Assembly (NCBI RefSeq): GCF_014764405.1
Contig: NZ_CP061725.1
Span: forward strand, 868,001 to 932,000
Source of the DNA: Micromonospora craniellae
GTDB lineage: Bacteria; Actinomycetota; Actinomycetes; Mycobacteriales; Micromonosporaceae
Length of the DNA stretch: 64,000 bases
Direction of reading: 5' to 3'
Shown here piece by piece: positions 14,013-22,868 of this stretch. Position 1 is the stretch's first letter. Every line of letters begins with the position of its first letter. The notes beneath the pieces are model-generated. The model made no database searches, was not told where the DNA came from, and saw only the letters and a program-made list of their open reading frames with translations. The translations under genes were made by a program, and so were the position numbers.

Positions 14013-16075
14013 GTCTCGCGGCACCGAACGAGGTGGTCACCAGGGCGCTGCTGCGTCAGGTGAACGTGCCGGGGCTGGACCGCCCGGCCACTCTGATCAC
14101 CCTCGACAACGGATTCGACCACACCAAGCCGAACACCTTCGGCCCGGGCGGCCTGACCAGCCTGGACGAGGCGATCAGCGCCGCGCTGGCGGCCGACCCG
14201 GCGTTCATCGCGGTGACCGGCAAGCCGTACATCTTCTGCGTCGGCGCGGACATCACCAGCCTGCCGCTGCTGGCCGACCGGGCGCAGGCGTTGGAGATCG
14301 GCCGGCTGGGACACCGGGTCTTCGCCCGGCTCAAGGACAGCCCAATCCCCACCTTCGCCTTCGTCAACGGCGCGGCGATGGGCGGCGGCCTGGAGCTGGC
14401 CCTGCACTGCCACTACCGGACGCTGTCCGGCGGCGCGGCGGCGCTGGCGCTGCCCGAGGTGTCGCTCGGGCTGATCCCGGGTTGGGGCGGCACCCAGCTC
14501 CTACCGAACCTGATCGGCATCCCGGCGGCCACCCAGGTGATCATCCAGAACCCGCTGATGCAGAACAAGATGCTCAAGCCGAAGCAGGCCGCCGAGCTGG
14601 GCATCGCCGACGTTCTGCTGGAGCCGGCCGACTTCCTGGAGCGGTCGCTGGAGTGGGCCGCCGGGGTGGTGCGCGGCGAGGTCACCGTCACTCGGCCCGA
14701 GGTCGACAAGGACATGTGGGCGGGCGTGCTCTACTTCGCCCGGCAGACGCTGGACCAGCGGCTGCACGGCGCGGTTCCGTCCGCGTACCGGGCGCTGGAC
14801 CTTCTGGAGACGGCGAAGGACGCCGACTTCGCCACCGGCACGGCCGCCGAGGACGAGGCCCTGGCCGACCTGGTCTTCTCCGAGGAGCTGCGCAGCGGCC
14901 TGTACGCCTTCGACCTGGTGCAGCGGCGGGCCAAGCGGCCGGCCGGCGCGCCGGACAAGGCGTTGGCCCGCCCGGTGACCAAGGTCGGCATCGTCGGCGC
15001 GGGCCTGATGGCCGGCCAGTTGGCGCTGCTGTTCGCCCGCCGCCTCCAGGTGCCGGTGGTGCTCACCGACCTCGACCAGGCCCGGGTGGACTCCGGCGTC
15101 GGCTACGTGCACGCCCAGATCGAGAAGGCCGTCAGCAAGGGCCGGATGGACAAGGGCACCGCCGCCAAGCTGTACGGCCTGGTCAGCGGCACGGTCGACA
15201 AGAGCGCATTCGCGGATGCCGACTTCGTCATCGAGGCAGTCTTCGAGGACCTGTCCGTCAAGAAGCAGGTCTGGGCCGAGCTGGAGAAGATCGTCTCGCC
15301 GGAGGCGGTGCTGGCGACGAACACCTCCTCGCTGTCGATCACCGCGATGGCCGAGGGCCTGGCGCACCCGGAGCGGGTGGTCGGCTTCCACTTCTTCAAC
15401 CCGGTCGCGGTGCTGCCGCTGCTGGAGATCGTCCGCGGTGAGCGGACCGACGAGGCCACCCTGGCCACCGCCTTCGCCGTCGGCAAGCAGCTCAAGAAGT
15501 CGTCGGTGCTGGTGAAGGACGCCCCGGCGTTCGTGGTCAACCGGCTGCTGACCCGCTTCCTCGGCACCGTCTTCGCCGCCGTGGACGCGGGCACCCCGCT
15601 GGAGGTCGCGAACCGCGCGCTGGACCCGCTGGGCCTGCCGATGCGACCGCTGGCACTGCTCCAGCTCGTCGGCCCGGCCGTCGCCCACCACGTCGGCGGC
15701 ACCCTGCACGCGGCCTTCCCGGAGCGGTTCACGGTCAGCGAGAACCTCAAGCGGATCGCGGATTCCGGCCAGCCCATCGTGGTGGACGACGAGATCAACG
15801 CCGAGGTGGCGAAGCTGCTGGTGGTCGGCGACCAGCCGCTCACCGAGGAGCAGGTACGCCAGCAGGCGCTCGACGCGCTGGCCCAGGAGATCCGGCTGAT
15901 GCTGGACGAGGGGGTCGTCGCCGAGGCGCAGGACGTGGACCTGTGCATGATCCTCGGTGCCGGGTGGCCGTTCCACCTGGGCGGCGTCACGCCGTACCTG
16001 GACCGGACCGGCACCAGCGAGCAGGTCACCGGCCGGCGCTTCCTACCGCGCGGTGTGGCCAGCCTGGCCGGCTGA
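14009..16075 (+). CDS. fadB: Fatty-acid oxidation complex alpha subunit FadB (enoyl-CoA hydratase / 3-hydroxyacyl-CoA dehydrogenase)
   Basis: The 688-residue bifunctional enzyme hydrates enoyl-CoA and oxidises the 3-hydroxyacyl-CoA, feeding FadA. The crotonase domain occupies about residues 15-300, with the oxyanion-hole segment GAAMGGGLELAL (Glu129) and ALPEVSLGLIPGWGG (Glu150). The dehydrogenase has its NAD motif VGIVGAGLMAG at about 325-335 and the catalytic His460 in GFHFFNPVAVLPLLEIV. C-terminal 3HCDH domains follow, with DAPAFVVNRLL. The ATG overlaps the fadA stop by four bases. A strong hairpin lies 10 bp after the stop. The spacer between the two hydratase glutamates and the overall length are normal for the family. 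Confidence 0.95.
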   Translation: MSLAAPNEVVTRALLRQVNVPGLDRPATLITLDNGFDHTKPNTFGPGGLTSLDEAISAALAADPAFIAVTGKPYIFCVGADITSLPLLADRAQALEIGRLGHRVFARLKDSPIPTFAFVNGAAMGGGLELALHCHYRTLSGGAAALALPEVSLGLIPGWGGTQLLPNLIGIPAATQVIIQNPLMQNKMLKPKQAAELGIADVLLEPADFLERSLEWAAGVVRGEVTVTRPEVDKDMWAGVLYFARQTLDQRLHGAVPSAYRALDLLETAKDADFATGTAAEDEALADLVFSEELRSGLYAFDLVQRRAKRPAGAPDKALARPVTKVGIVGAGLMAGQLALLFARRLQVPVVLTDLDQARVDSGVGYVHAQIEKAVSKGRMDKGTAAKLYGLVSGTVDKSAFADADFVIEAVFEDLSVKKQVWAELEKIVSPEAVLATNTSSLSITAMAEGLAHPERVVGFHFFNPVAVLPLLEIVRGERTDEATLATAFAVGKQLKKSSVLVKDAPAFVVNRLLTRFLGTVFAAVDAGTPLEVANRALDPLGLPMRPLALLQLVGPAVAHHVGGTLHAAFPERFTVSENLKRIADSGQPIVVDDEINAEVAKLLVVGDQPLTEEQVRQQALDALAQEIRLMLDEGVVAEAQDVDLCMILGAGWPFHLGGVTPYLDRTGTSEQVTGRRFLPRGVASLAG

Positions 16076-16085
16076 GCCGAGCCGC

Positions 16086-16122
16086 GTCACGGTGGTCGCC
16101 CGGTCCGGGCGACCACCGTGAC
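16086..16122. terminator. Hairpin terminator after fadB
   Basis: A perfect 17-bp stem (16086-16102 with 16106-16122) with a 3-nt loop begins 10 bp after the fadB stop. It is one of the most stable hairpins in the window and fits factor-independent termination without a U-tract. Confidence 0.75.
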
Positions 16123-16190
16123 CTGGGGCAGCTGCATGAGCGGCGGTTGGCTACCATCACCGGTTCCACCCTTCACCAGGAGCTGACCGC

Positions 16191-17021
16191 ATGTCCCACC
16201 CGGACCAGCACCACAATCCGCCCGGCGCCGGCCCGTACCCACCGGGCGGCAGCTACCCGCCGCCGAGCAGCGGCCCCTACCCGCCGGCCGGGTCGTATCC
16301 GCAGGCCGGTGGCTACCCACCGCCGCCGGGTGCCGGCTATCCCTCGCCTCCGCCGGGTGCCGGCTATCCCCCGCCCCCGCCGGGCGGCGGGTACCCTGCG
16401 CCCGGTCAGTCGTACGGCGCCTTCCCGACGCCCCCACCGCCGAAGAAGTCCAGCGCCGGGAAGATCGTGCTGATCGTCCTCGCCGTACTCCTGGTGCTCT
16501 GCGTCGGCGGCGGCGCGGTCGTCTGGTTCGTGGTCCGGGACACCGTCGGCGAGGCGGTCGACGCCAGCCGGACCCGGGTGGTGGCGCCGGAGACCCTGGC
16601 CGGGCGCCCGAAGGTCACCGATCCGGAGTTGCAGCAGCTCTCCGACTCGATGGTCCGGGAACTGAAGTCCTCGATCCAGAACGAGACGGGCGCGGTCGGC
16701 GCCTTCTACGGTGACCCGTCACAGGAGAGCCTCGTGATGATCGTGGCCGTCTCCGGGCTGATGGCCGACCCGAAGAAGGAACTCGACGAGGCGGTCCAGG
16801 CGATCTCGACCGAGCTGGCGGTCAGCAACATGACGCCGGTCGAGCCGGGCCCGCTCGGCGGCGAGGCCCGCTGCGGCGACGGCCGGGCCGACGTGGCGCT
16901 GGGCATCTGCGTCTGGTCCAACCGGGGCAGCCTCGGCATGATCGTCATGTACTTCTCCTCCCGCGCCGACGCCGCGGCCGAGTTCGTCACCATTCGGGGC
17001 CAGATCGAACAACGATCCTGA
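16191..17021 (+). CDS. Proline-rich N-terminus, single-pass membrane protein of unknown function
   Basis: The 276-residue protein starts with about 80 residues of Pro/Gly/Tyr repeats (units such as GAGYPPPPP and GGYPPPP). A transmembrane helix follows at about 91-115 (KIVLIVLAVLLVLCVGGGAVVWFVV), then an extracytoplasmic domain of about 160 residues with two cysteines (EARCGDGRADVALGICVW). The cytoplasmic side carries KKSSAGK just before the helix. The architecture, a disordered proline-rich tail plus one helix and a small outer domain, is common in actinobacterial envelope proteins, but I recognise no family. The ATG at 16191 is preceded by AGGAGC. It is monocistronic between two hairpins. 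Confidence 0.75.
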   Translation: MSHPDQHHNPPGAGPYPPGGSYPPPSSGPYPPAGSYPQAGGYPPPPGAGYPSPPPGAGYPPPPPGGGYPAPGQSYGAFPTPPPPKKSSAGKIVLIVLAVLLVLCVGGGAVVWFVVRDTVGEAVDASRTRVVAPETLAGRPKVTDPELQQLSDSMVRELKSSIQNETGAVGAFYGDPSQESLVMIVAVSGLMADPKKELDEAVQAISTELAVSNMTPVEPGPLGGEARCGDGRADVALGICVWSNRGSLGMIVMYFSSRADAAAEFVTIRGQIEQRS

Positions 17022-17042
17022 CCAGAAGCAGCACACTCCGTC

Positions 17043-17070
17043 GACGGCCCGCCCGCCGAGCCGGGCCGTC
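17043..17070. terminator. Hairpin between converging genes
   Basis: A 9-bp stem (GACGGCCCG with CGGGCCGTC) and 10-nt loop lie between the converging membrane-protein and VOC genes, so it may terminate both. Confidence 0.5.
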
Positions 17071-17128
17071 CGTCCCGGTGGCCACCTGCTCGTCGGGTTC
17101 CAGGCCGGCGGAGGGGTGTACTGAGCGG

Positions 17129-17524
17129 TCAGCCGACCGTCGTGGAGTGTTCCGCCACGCTGCGTTCCACGCAGAACTCGTTGCCCTCCGGGTCGGCCAG
17201 TACCGCCCATCCCTTACCGTCCGGCCGACGGTGGTCGGCGACCAGCATGGCACCCAGGTCGAGCAGGCGGTCGGCCTCCTCGTCCCTGGTCCGGTCGATC
17301 GGTTGGATGTCCAGGTGGATGCGGTTCTTCGCCACCTTGCCCTCGGGCACCCGCTGGAAGAGCATCCCGCCACCGGCCACGTCCGGGCCGGACAGCAACG
17401 CGCACTCCTCATCCCCCGGCTGGTCGTCCGGGTCGGGCCGCAGCCCGGTGACCGCTGCCCAGAAGGTCGCCATGGTGTACGGGTCAGCACAGTCGACGTC
17501 GATCCAACGCACTCGGGAAGCCAT
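17129..17524 (-). CDS. VOC family (glyoxalase-like) protein
   Basis: The 131-residue protein has the vicinal-oxygen-chelate fold in two beta-alpha-beta repeats. The first repeat is RVRWIDVDCADPYTMATFWAAVTGLRP. The second contains NRIHLDIQP, then DRLLDLGAMLVADH and WAVLADPEGNEFCVE, the usual end with the metal-ligand Glu. It resembles the glyoxalase-like subgroup common in actinobacteria with no assigned substrate. It has no signal peptide. The gene converges with 16191-17021 and is followed upstream (minus strand) by the two-component genes, with a 44-bp gap. Confidence 0.85.
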   Translation of the reverse strand: MASRVRWIDVDCADPYTMATFWAAVTGLRPDPDDQPGDEECALLSGPDVAGGGMLFQRVPEGKVAKNRIHLDIQPIDRTRDEEADRLLDLGAMLVADHRRPDGKGWAVLADPEGNEFCVERSVAEHSTTVG

Positions 17525-17568
17525 GCCCCCAACCTCTCACCGTGATCAAGCGAATTTCTGCCCGGCGG

Positions 17569-18768
17569 TCAGCGGGCGTCCTGCTCCACGGTCGGCGCGG
17601 CGTCGGCCGCCGGCAGGTTCACGGTCACCTCCAGTCCGCCCCCGGGCTGCGCCACGGCGGTCACGGTGCCGCCGTGCGCGTCGCAGACCGCCCGGACGAT
17701 GGAGAGGCCGAGGCCGGACCCTCGGGCACCGGTCCGTTCCCGGCCGCCGCGCCGGAACGGCTCGAACAGCCCGGGTACGTCGGCCGGGTCGACCTCGAAG
17801 CCGGTGTTGCCGACCACCAGCCACGATCGCTGTCCGTCGGAGCCGGTCCGCACCCAGAGCCGGCCGTGCAGGTGGTTGTAGCGGACCGCGTTCTCGATCA
17901 GATTGCCGGCCAACCGGTCCAGCAGCCCGGGGTCGCCGACCACCGGTGCCGGTTGGAGGGAGGTCCGCACGTCCAGTTTGATCCGCTCCACCTCACGGCG
18001 GACCGCGGACAGCGCGTTGAGGGTGCCGGCGGCCAGGTCGCACTCGGTACGCCGAGCAAGCCGCCGGCCCGTCTGCGCCTCGCTGCGGGCCAGCACCAGC
18101 AGGGCGTCGACCAGCCCGTTGGCCCGTTCGGAGGCGTCGCGCACCACGGTCGCCATCCGGCGGTACTCGGCCGCGTCCGCGTCGTCGTCGCTGAGCGTCA
18201 CGTCGATCTCGGTACGCATCACCGCCAGCGGCGTACGCAACTCGTGCGAGGCGTTGGCCACGAACCGTTTCTGCGACTCGAAGGCGGCGCCGATCCGGTC
18301 CAGCATCGCGTCGAAGGTGTCGGCCAGCTCGGCCACCTCGTCGTCCGCTCCGGAGTAGCCGATGCGCTGGTGCAGGGTGGTCTCGCCGAGTCGCCGCGCG
18401 GTGGCGGTCACCTGGTGCAGTGGTCGCAGTGCCCGCCCGGCGACCGCGTACGCCCCGATCACGCCGACCGCCCCGATGGCCAGCAGCGCGGCCAGACCTT
18501 TGGCCAGCAGTTCCCCGGACGCCGAACTGACCAGTTGCCGCTGCCACGCTCCGGCTTCCAGGGTGCTGCCGTCGGCCAGCACCACGGTGGTCCCGGGCAG
18601 GAGTTCGTCGGTGGGGCGCAGCGCGTCGCGGACCAGCAGCCAGGCCAGCAGCAGCAGGATCGCCCCGGCGCCGATCAGCAGCACGCCGTTGAGCAGGGTC
18701 AGTCGCAGCCGCAGGGTGGGCCGCGGACGCAGCCGTGCGACGGGCCCGAGCCCCAGTGCGGGCGTCAC
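17569..18768 (-). CDS. Two-component sensor histidine kinase (HAMP type)
   Basis: The 399-residue membrane kinase is paired with the OmpR-type regulator encoded just before it. TM1 is at about 22-47 and TM2 at about 88-110, giving a short ~40-residue extracytoplasmic sensor loop. A HAMP domain follows (GRALRPLHQVTATARRLGE onward). The phospho-acceptor His175 is in NASHELRTPL. The ATPase domain shows the N box (NLIENAVRYN, 289-298), the G1 box region and the G2 box GSGLGLSIV (350-358). The GTG start overlaps the response-regulator stop (GTGA), so the pair is translationally coupled. The signal sensed is unknown. Confidence 0.93.
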   Translation of the reverse strand: MTPALGLGPVARLRPRPTLRLRLTLLNGVLLIGAGAILLLLAWLLVRDALRPTDELLPGTTVVLADGSTLEAGAWQRQLVSSASGELLAKGLAALLAIGAVGVIGAYAVAGRALRPLHQVTATARRLGETTLHQRIGYSGADDEVAELADTFDAMLDRIGAAFESQKRFVANASHELRTPLAVMRTEIDVTLSDDDADAAEYRRMATVVRDASERANGLVDALLVLARSEAQTGRRLARRTECDLAAGTLNALSAVRREVERIKLDVRTSLQPAPVVGDPGLLDRLAGNLIENAVRYNHLHGRLWVRTGSDGQRSWLVVGNTGFEVDPADVPGLFEPFRRGGRERTGARGSGLGLSIVRAVCDAHGGTVTAVAQPGGGLEVTVNLPAADAAPTVEQDAR

Positions 18769-19433
18769 GCCGCCACCCCGGCGGTACGGTAGCCGGCCCC
18801 GACAACGGTCTCGATCAACGGCGGGTCGCCGAGCTTGCGGCGCAGCGTCATCACGGTGACCCGGACGATGGTGGTGAACGGGTCGGTGTTGGCGTCCCAG
18901 ACCCGTTCCAGCAGTTCCTCGCTGGAGACCACCGCGCCACGGGCCTTGAGCAGCTCGCAGAGCACGCCGAACTCCTTGTTGGTCAGCTCCACCGGTTGCC
19001 CGGCCCGGGTGGCCACCCGCCGGGCCGGGTCGACGACCAGGTCGGCCAGCTCCAGCACCGGCGGCGCCGCCGGGGTGGCCCGCCGACCCAGCGCCTGCAC
19101 CCGGGCCACCAGCTCGTCGAAGGCGAACGGCTTGGGCAGGTAGTCGTCGGCGCCGAGCTGCAACCCCTCGACCCGGTCGGCGACCGTCCCGCTCGCGGTC
19201 AGCATCAGCACCCGGGTCAGCGCCCCGGACGCGGCCAGCTCGGCGCAGATCTGGTCACCGTGCATGCCGGGCAGGTCCCGGTCGAGCACCACCACGTCGT
19301 ACCGGGTGACGAAGGCCATCTCGTGTCCGCTGTCGCCGTCGTAGGCGACATCCACCGCCATGCCGCGTTTGCGCAGGCCGCGCGCGATCGCGTCGGCGAG
19401 GTTGCGCTCGTCCTCGACCACCAGTACCCGCAT
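18765..19433 (-). CDS. OmpR-family response regulator
   Basis: The 222-residue DNA-binding regulator has a receiver domain with acidic pocket EDE (7-9), phosphorylated Asp51 in VVVLDRDLPG, the switch Thr in MLTASG and Lys in LPKPF. A winged-helix output domain runs from about 128 to 218 (LTNKEFGVLCELLKARGAVVSSEELLERVWD, then FTTIVRVTVMTLRRKLG and VGAGYR). The ATG at 19433 follows AAAAGGGG. It overlaps the kinase gene by 4 bp. No target operator is obvious nearby. The next gene upstream, encoding a beta-propeller protein on the same strand, is a possible but unproven target. Confidence 0.95.
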   Translation of the reverse strand: MRVLVVEDERNLADAIARGLRKRGMAVDVAYDGDSGHEMAFVTRYDVVVLDRDLPGMHGDQICAELAASGALTRVLMLTASGTVADRVEGLQLGADDYLPKPFAFDELVARVQALGRRATPAAPPVLELADLVVDPARRVATRAGQPVELTNKEFGVLCELLKARGAVVSSEELLERVWDANTDPFTTIVRVTVMTLRRKLGDPPLIETVVGAGYRTAGVAA

Positions 19434-19511
19434 GTCACGCCCCTTTTCCGCCGGTGACCACCCGACAACCTAGCGTCGGCCGCCAAGTCGCCGCGGCGCC
19501 ACCGGCCGGTG

Positions 19512-20813
19512 TCACTCCGGCAGTCGCCAGACCCCGAAGTCGCCGTCCTGTCGGCGGCAGGCCACGAGGTCGTAGCGGGCCTGGCATCCGCCACGCGCCC
19601 CGGCCAGCACCTCGATCGGCCGGGCCTGGTCCTGGTCCGGATCGAGTCGGGCCAGCACCAGGCCGACGTCGGGCACCGGTCGCACGGCGAGCAGGTGCGG
19701 CGCGTACTCGTAGCGGTGGACCTGCTCCCACGTCCCGTGGTCGGCCAGCACCGCCCCGGTCGTCATGTCGACGGTGACCAGTTCCGTCGCCCCGCTGGCC
19801 CGACCGGACAGGGCCAGCGCGCGGCGTTCCCCGGCCAGCAGAAGGTCACCCACGTTCCGGTCGTCCCACCGTGCGGCGCCGGTGGCCGGGTCGAGGACCT
19901 GTACCCCACCGCTGGCCATCCAGGCGCAGAGCAGCGCGGCGCAGACGGTGACGTGGTAGACCGTCGGCACGGTGGTCTGCCAGCGCGGGGCCAGCCCGTC
20001 GACCGCATAGGCGGCGACGGTGTTCGAGTTGCGGACCACCGCCACCAGGTCGCCGACCACCCACGCCGACTGGTAACCGGCCGGGTCGTCGGCGGGCGCC
20101 GGCAGACGGTGCCGGACCTTCCCGGTCTCCGGGTCGCGCACCTCGACGTCACCGTCGAGGGTGGACACTACGATCGCGTCGACCGCACCGTCGCGCAGCC
20201 GGTAGTCGACGCTGGACGCCGAGAGCGGCACCGACCACAGCTCGCGGGCGCTCGGCAACTCGATCGCCCGCAGCGTGTTCGGCATGCTCTCGCGGTGGGT
20301 CCGCAGCAGCGCACGGCGGGGGTCATCGTGGAGCGCCACGCCCGGCTCGCGCCAGCGAGGCCGACCGGTACGCGCGTCGAGCAACAGGCTATGGCTGTTC
20401 TCGGGCGCCTCGGCGGACGTCGAGACCAGCACGCCGTCGTCGGCGACGGACTGCACCCGGAAACCCCAATGGCCGGACGGCAGGAGAACCCGCCACGACG
20501 GCGTCAGCTTCGGCGGCGTACCGATGGCCCGCTCGGGAGGGGGAAAGGCGAGCAACTCGGGCCTGTCGCCGGTGGCGTCGGTGCCGGGGACGACGGCGAA
20601 GATCTGGTCCGCCGTGAGATGCAGGGAGGCACCGAGCGGCACCGGCACCGTCGCGTACACCCGGCGGGTCGGCGGCGCGGCGCCGGCCATCGACATCAGC
20701 ACGACCACCGCGAGCAGCGCGGCCCGGAAGTGGCGCGAACCGGCGACGGTCCGGCGGCGTCTCGGCGGCTGGTCGGTCGGCTCGGTGAGTTCACCGAGGT
20801 CGATCACCGTCAC
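19512..20813 (-). CDS. Membrane-anchored PQQ-type beta-propeller repeat protein
   Basis: The 433-residue protein has a cytoplasmic N-terminus rich in Arg and Pro, one hydrophobic anchor at about 29-48 and an extracytoplasmic domain built of blades with the PQQ-like signature pattern: LLDARTGRPRW, VRDPETGKVRH, VLDPATGAARWDD and VDMTTGAVLA. These form a WD/PQQ-type propeller with no cofactor-binding residues I can point to, so a scaffold or sensor role is more likely than dehydrogenase activity. Two cysteine pairs near 300 and 415 (CAALLCAW, CQARYDLVAC) could form disulfides. The GTG start at 20813 follows AGGAAGG. It lies between the two-component genes and the GT-C-like cluster. Confidence 0.75.
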   Translation of the reverse strand: MTVIDLGELTEPTDQPPRRRRTVAGSRHFRAALLAVVVLMSMAGAAPPTRRVYATVPVPLGASLHLTADQIFAVVPGTDATGDRPELLAFPPPERAIGTPPKLTPSWRVLLPSGHWGFRVQSVADDGVLVSTSAEAPENSHSLLLDARTGRPRWREPGVALHDDPRRALLRTHRESMPNTLRAIELPSARELWSVPLSASSVDYRLRDGAVDAIVVSTLDGDVEVRDPETGKVRHRLPAPADDPAGYQSAWVVGDLVAVVRNSNTVAAYAVDGLAPRWQTTVPTVYHVTVCAALLCAWMASGGVQVLDPATGAARWDDRNVGDLLLAGERRALALSGRASGATELVTVDMTTGAVLADHGTWEQVHRYEYAPHLLAVRPVPDVGLVLARLDPDQDQARPIEVLAGARGGCQARYDLVACRRQDGDFGVWRLPE

Positions 20814-20878
20814 GGTCGTCCTTCCTGCGGCGCACCGACGCGGCCCTCACGGGCGTCGGCGGCCCCGGCGACCGCCTG

Positions 20879-20884
20879 TACGAT
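20879..20884 (+). promoter_or_regulatory. -10 hexamer TACGAT of GT-C-like gene 1 (leaderless)
   Basis: TACGAT starts 14 nt before the GTG at 20893, with no ribosome binding site between. Confidence 0.5.
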
Positions 20885-20892
20885 GGCCCGTC

Positions 20893-22743
20893 GTGGCTGT
20901 GCCGGTGATTGATTCCTCGTTGAACCCCGTCCCCGAGACCGTCGAGGCGGAGTCAGCGACAACACGTCGCCGACGCGGGCCGACGCGCATCGACGTGTTG
21001 GCCATCGGAGCCTACGTGCTGCTCGGTGTCCTCGTCTGCCTCTACTACTGGGTGGACGTGCAGAACCGCGTCTCGTCACATCTGCCCACCGACCACAGTT
21101 GGTTCGAGTGGTTGTTCTCGCACGGTGCGTACTCGGTGCTGCACCTGGAGAACCCGCTGTTCAGTACGCGGCAGAACGCCCCCGACGGGGTGAACATGAT
21201 GGCCAACACCTCCCTGCTCGGGGTGACCCTGCCGCTGGCCCCGCTCACCTGGCTGCTCGGCCCGCAGGTGGTGTACGCGCTCTACCTGGGTGGTGCGCTG
21301 GCGGCCACCGCCGCCACCTCGTACTGGATGCTCTCCCGGCACCTGGTGCGGTCCCGGGCTGCCGCCTTCGTCGGCGGCGCGTTCCTCGGCTTCGCCCCCG
21401 GCATCGTGCACCACGCCAACGGCCAGCCCAACTTCGTCTCCAACTTCCTGCTGCCGCTGATCGTGGTGCGGGTGTTCCGGCTGGCCGAACCCGGCCGGTG
21501 GCGGCGCAACGGGCTGGTGCTGGGCCTGCTGGTGGCGTACCAGATCTTCATCAACGAGGAGATGCTGCTGCTCACCGCGATGGCCTGCCTGGTCATCGTG
21601 ATCGCGTACGCGGCCATGCGGCCGCGCGAGGCGTGGGCCCGCGCCGGCACCTTCGGCGCCGGTCTGGGCCTCGGCGGTGGCGTCGCCCTGCTGCTCACCG
21701 CCTATCCGATCTGGTTCCAGTTCAACGGCCCGCAGTCCTACCGGGGCCTGCAGGGCGGGGTGTTCCACAGTTGGGGCGAGGACGTCGTCGCCTTCGTCAC
21801 CTTCCCCCGCGACACCATCGCCGGCAACGAGGCGGTCGAGGCGACCATCGGGCTGACCGAGCAGAACACCTGGTTCGGCTGGCCGATGGTGCTGTTCACG
21901 GTGGTGGCGCTGGCGCTGCTGGTACGCCGGTCGCTGGTGGCCCGGATCCTCGCCGTGCTGGTGGTGCTCTTCTCGGTGGCCTCGCTCGGCCCGGAGATCC
22001 GGTTCAACGGCGAGCTGACCGGCATCGCCGGCCCGTGGTCGTACATCCCGGAGGACGTGCCGCTGATCGAGATGATGATGCCGACCCGGCTGACCCTGGT
22101 CACCACCGCCGCGCTCGGTGTCCTGCTCGCCCTGGCCTGGGACGCGGTGGCCGGCAACCGTCGACCGCCGGTGCCGGCCCCGCGCTCCGGCGAGCCCACG
22201 CCCGCCGCCGGGTCCCGGCCCCGGTGGCAGCGCGGCGTCGGGTACGCGGCCATCTCGCTGGCCGTGCTGCCGCTCTTCCCCACCCCGCTGCCGGCCGAGG
22301 AGGTCGCCCCGCCGCCGACCTTCATCACCTCGGGCGCCTGGCGGCCGTACGTGCCGGCGGGCCGCACGCTGGTGCCGGTGCCCCTCCCCAGCAACGTGCA
22401 CGGGCTGTCCACGCTGCGCTGGAGCGCGTTGACCCAGCACGAGTTCCCAATCCCGGCGGGCTACTTCATCGGCCCCAACCTGGACGGCGAGGGCGTCTTC
22501 GGCGCACCGAACCGGCCCACCAGCACCCTCGTCTACCGCACCATGGACGCCGGTGAGGTGCCCGAGCTGACCGACGAGAACCGCCAGCAGGCAGTCGAGG
22601 ACCTGCGCTTCTGGCGGGCCTCGGTGGTGGTGCTCGGCGCCCACCCCCGGGAGGCCGTGTTGCGGGACCTGCTGACCGGCCTGCTCGGTGAGCCGCAGCG
22701 GGTGGACGACGTCTGGCTCTGGGACGTCCGCGACCGAGTCTGA
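20893..22743 (+). CDS. GT-C-like multi-spanning membrane protein, paralog 1
   Basis: The 616-residue integral membrane protein has about ten hydrophobic segments and a soluble C-terminal domain of about 170 residues. After TM1 comes TDHSWFEW (an Asp five residues before a Glu), then LENPLFSTRQNAPDGVNMMANTS, FAPGIVHHANGQPNFVSNF, FINEEMLLLT, and at the C-terminus YVPAGRTLVPVPLPSN with the ending VWLWDVRD. An acidic pair in the first outer loop and this topology recall GT-C glycosyltransferases that use lipid-linked sugars, but I cannot assign a donor or product. Two paralogs follow on the other strand (22869-26755). The GTG start is set by the leaderless promoter. A second GTG two codons later is possible. 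Confidence 0.75.
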   Translation: MAVPVIDSSLNPVPETVEAESATTRRRRGPTRIDVLAIGAYVLLGVLVCLYYWVDVQNRVSSHLPTDHSWFEWLFSHGAYSVLHLENPLFSTRQNAPDGVNMMANTSLLGVTLPLAPLTWLLGPQVVYALYLGGALAATAATSYWMLSRHLVRSRAAAFVGGAFLGFAPGIVHHANGQPNFVSNFLLPLIVVRVFRLAEPGRWRRNGLVLGLLVAYQIFINEEMLLLTAMACLVIVIAYAAMRPREAWARAGTFGAGLGLGGGVALLLTAYPIWFQFNGPQSYRGLQGGVFHSWGEDVVAFVTFPRDTIAGNEAVEATIGLTEQNTWFGWPMVLFTVVALALLVRRSLVARILAVLVVLFSVASLGPEIRFNGELTGIAGPWSYIPEDVPLIEMMMPTRLTLVTTAALGVLLALAWDAVAGNRRPPVPAPRSGEPTPAAGSRPRWQRGVGYAAISLAVLPLFPTPLPAEEVAPPPTFITSGAWRPYVPAGRTLVPVPLPSNVHGLSTLRWSALTQHEFPIPAGYFIGPNLDGEGVFGAPNRPTSTLVYRTMDAGEVPELTDENRQQAVEDLRFWRASVVVLGAHPREAVLRDLLTGLLGEPQRVDDVWLWDVRDRV

Positions 22744-22749
22744 GGATGT

Positions 22750-22803
22750 GTAAGGAAGGGTCCCCTGCTAACGCCTCGTGCATAGCAGGGGACCCTTCCT
22801 AAC
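22750..22803. repeat. Palindromic intergenic repeat, family A copy 4
   Basis: The arms are TAAGGAAGGGTCCCCTGCTA and TAGCAGGGGACCCTTCCTAA around ACGCCTCGTGCA, in inverted orientation relative to copies 1, 2 and 5. It starts 6 bp after the stop of GT-C-like gene 1, between converging genes. Confidence 0.88.
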
Positions 22804-22868
22804 CCGCCGGAAGCCGGCGGAGCCGCCGCCGGACCGCGTCGCCCGGACCGCGCGCCGCCGGGGGCGGC

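Noticed and set aside
16191..16430. Tandem repeat array in the proline-rich gene
   Set aside because: The GYP-type units are imperfect coding repeats of a disordered protein tail, common in actinobacteria and not a separate element.
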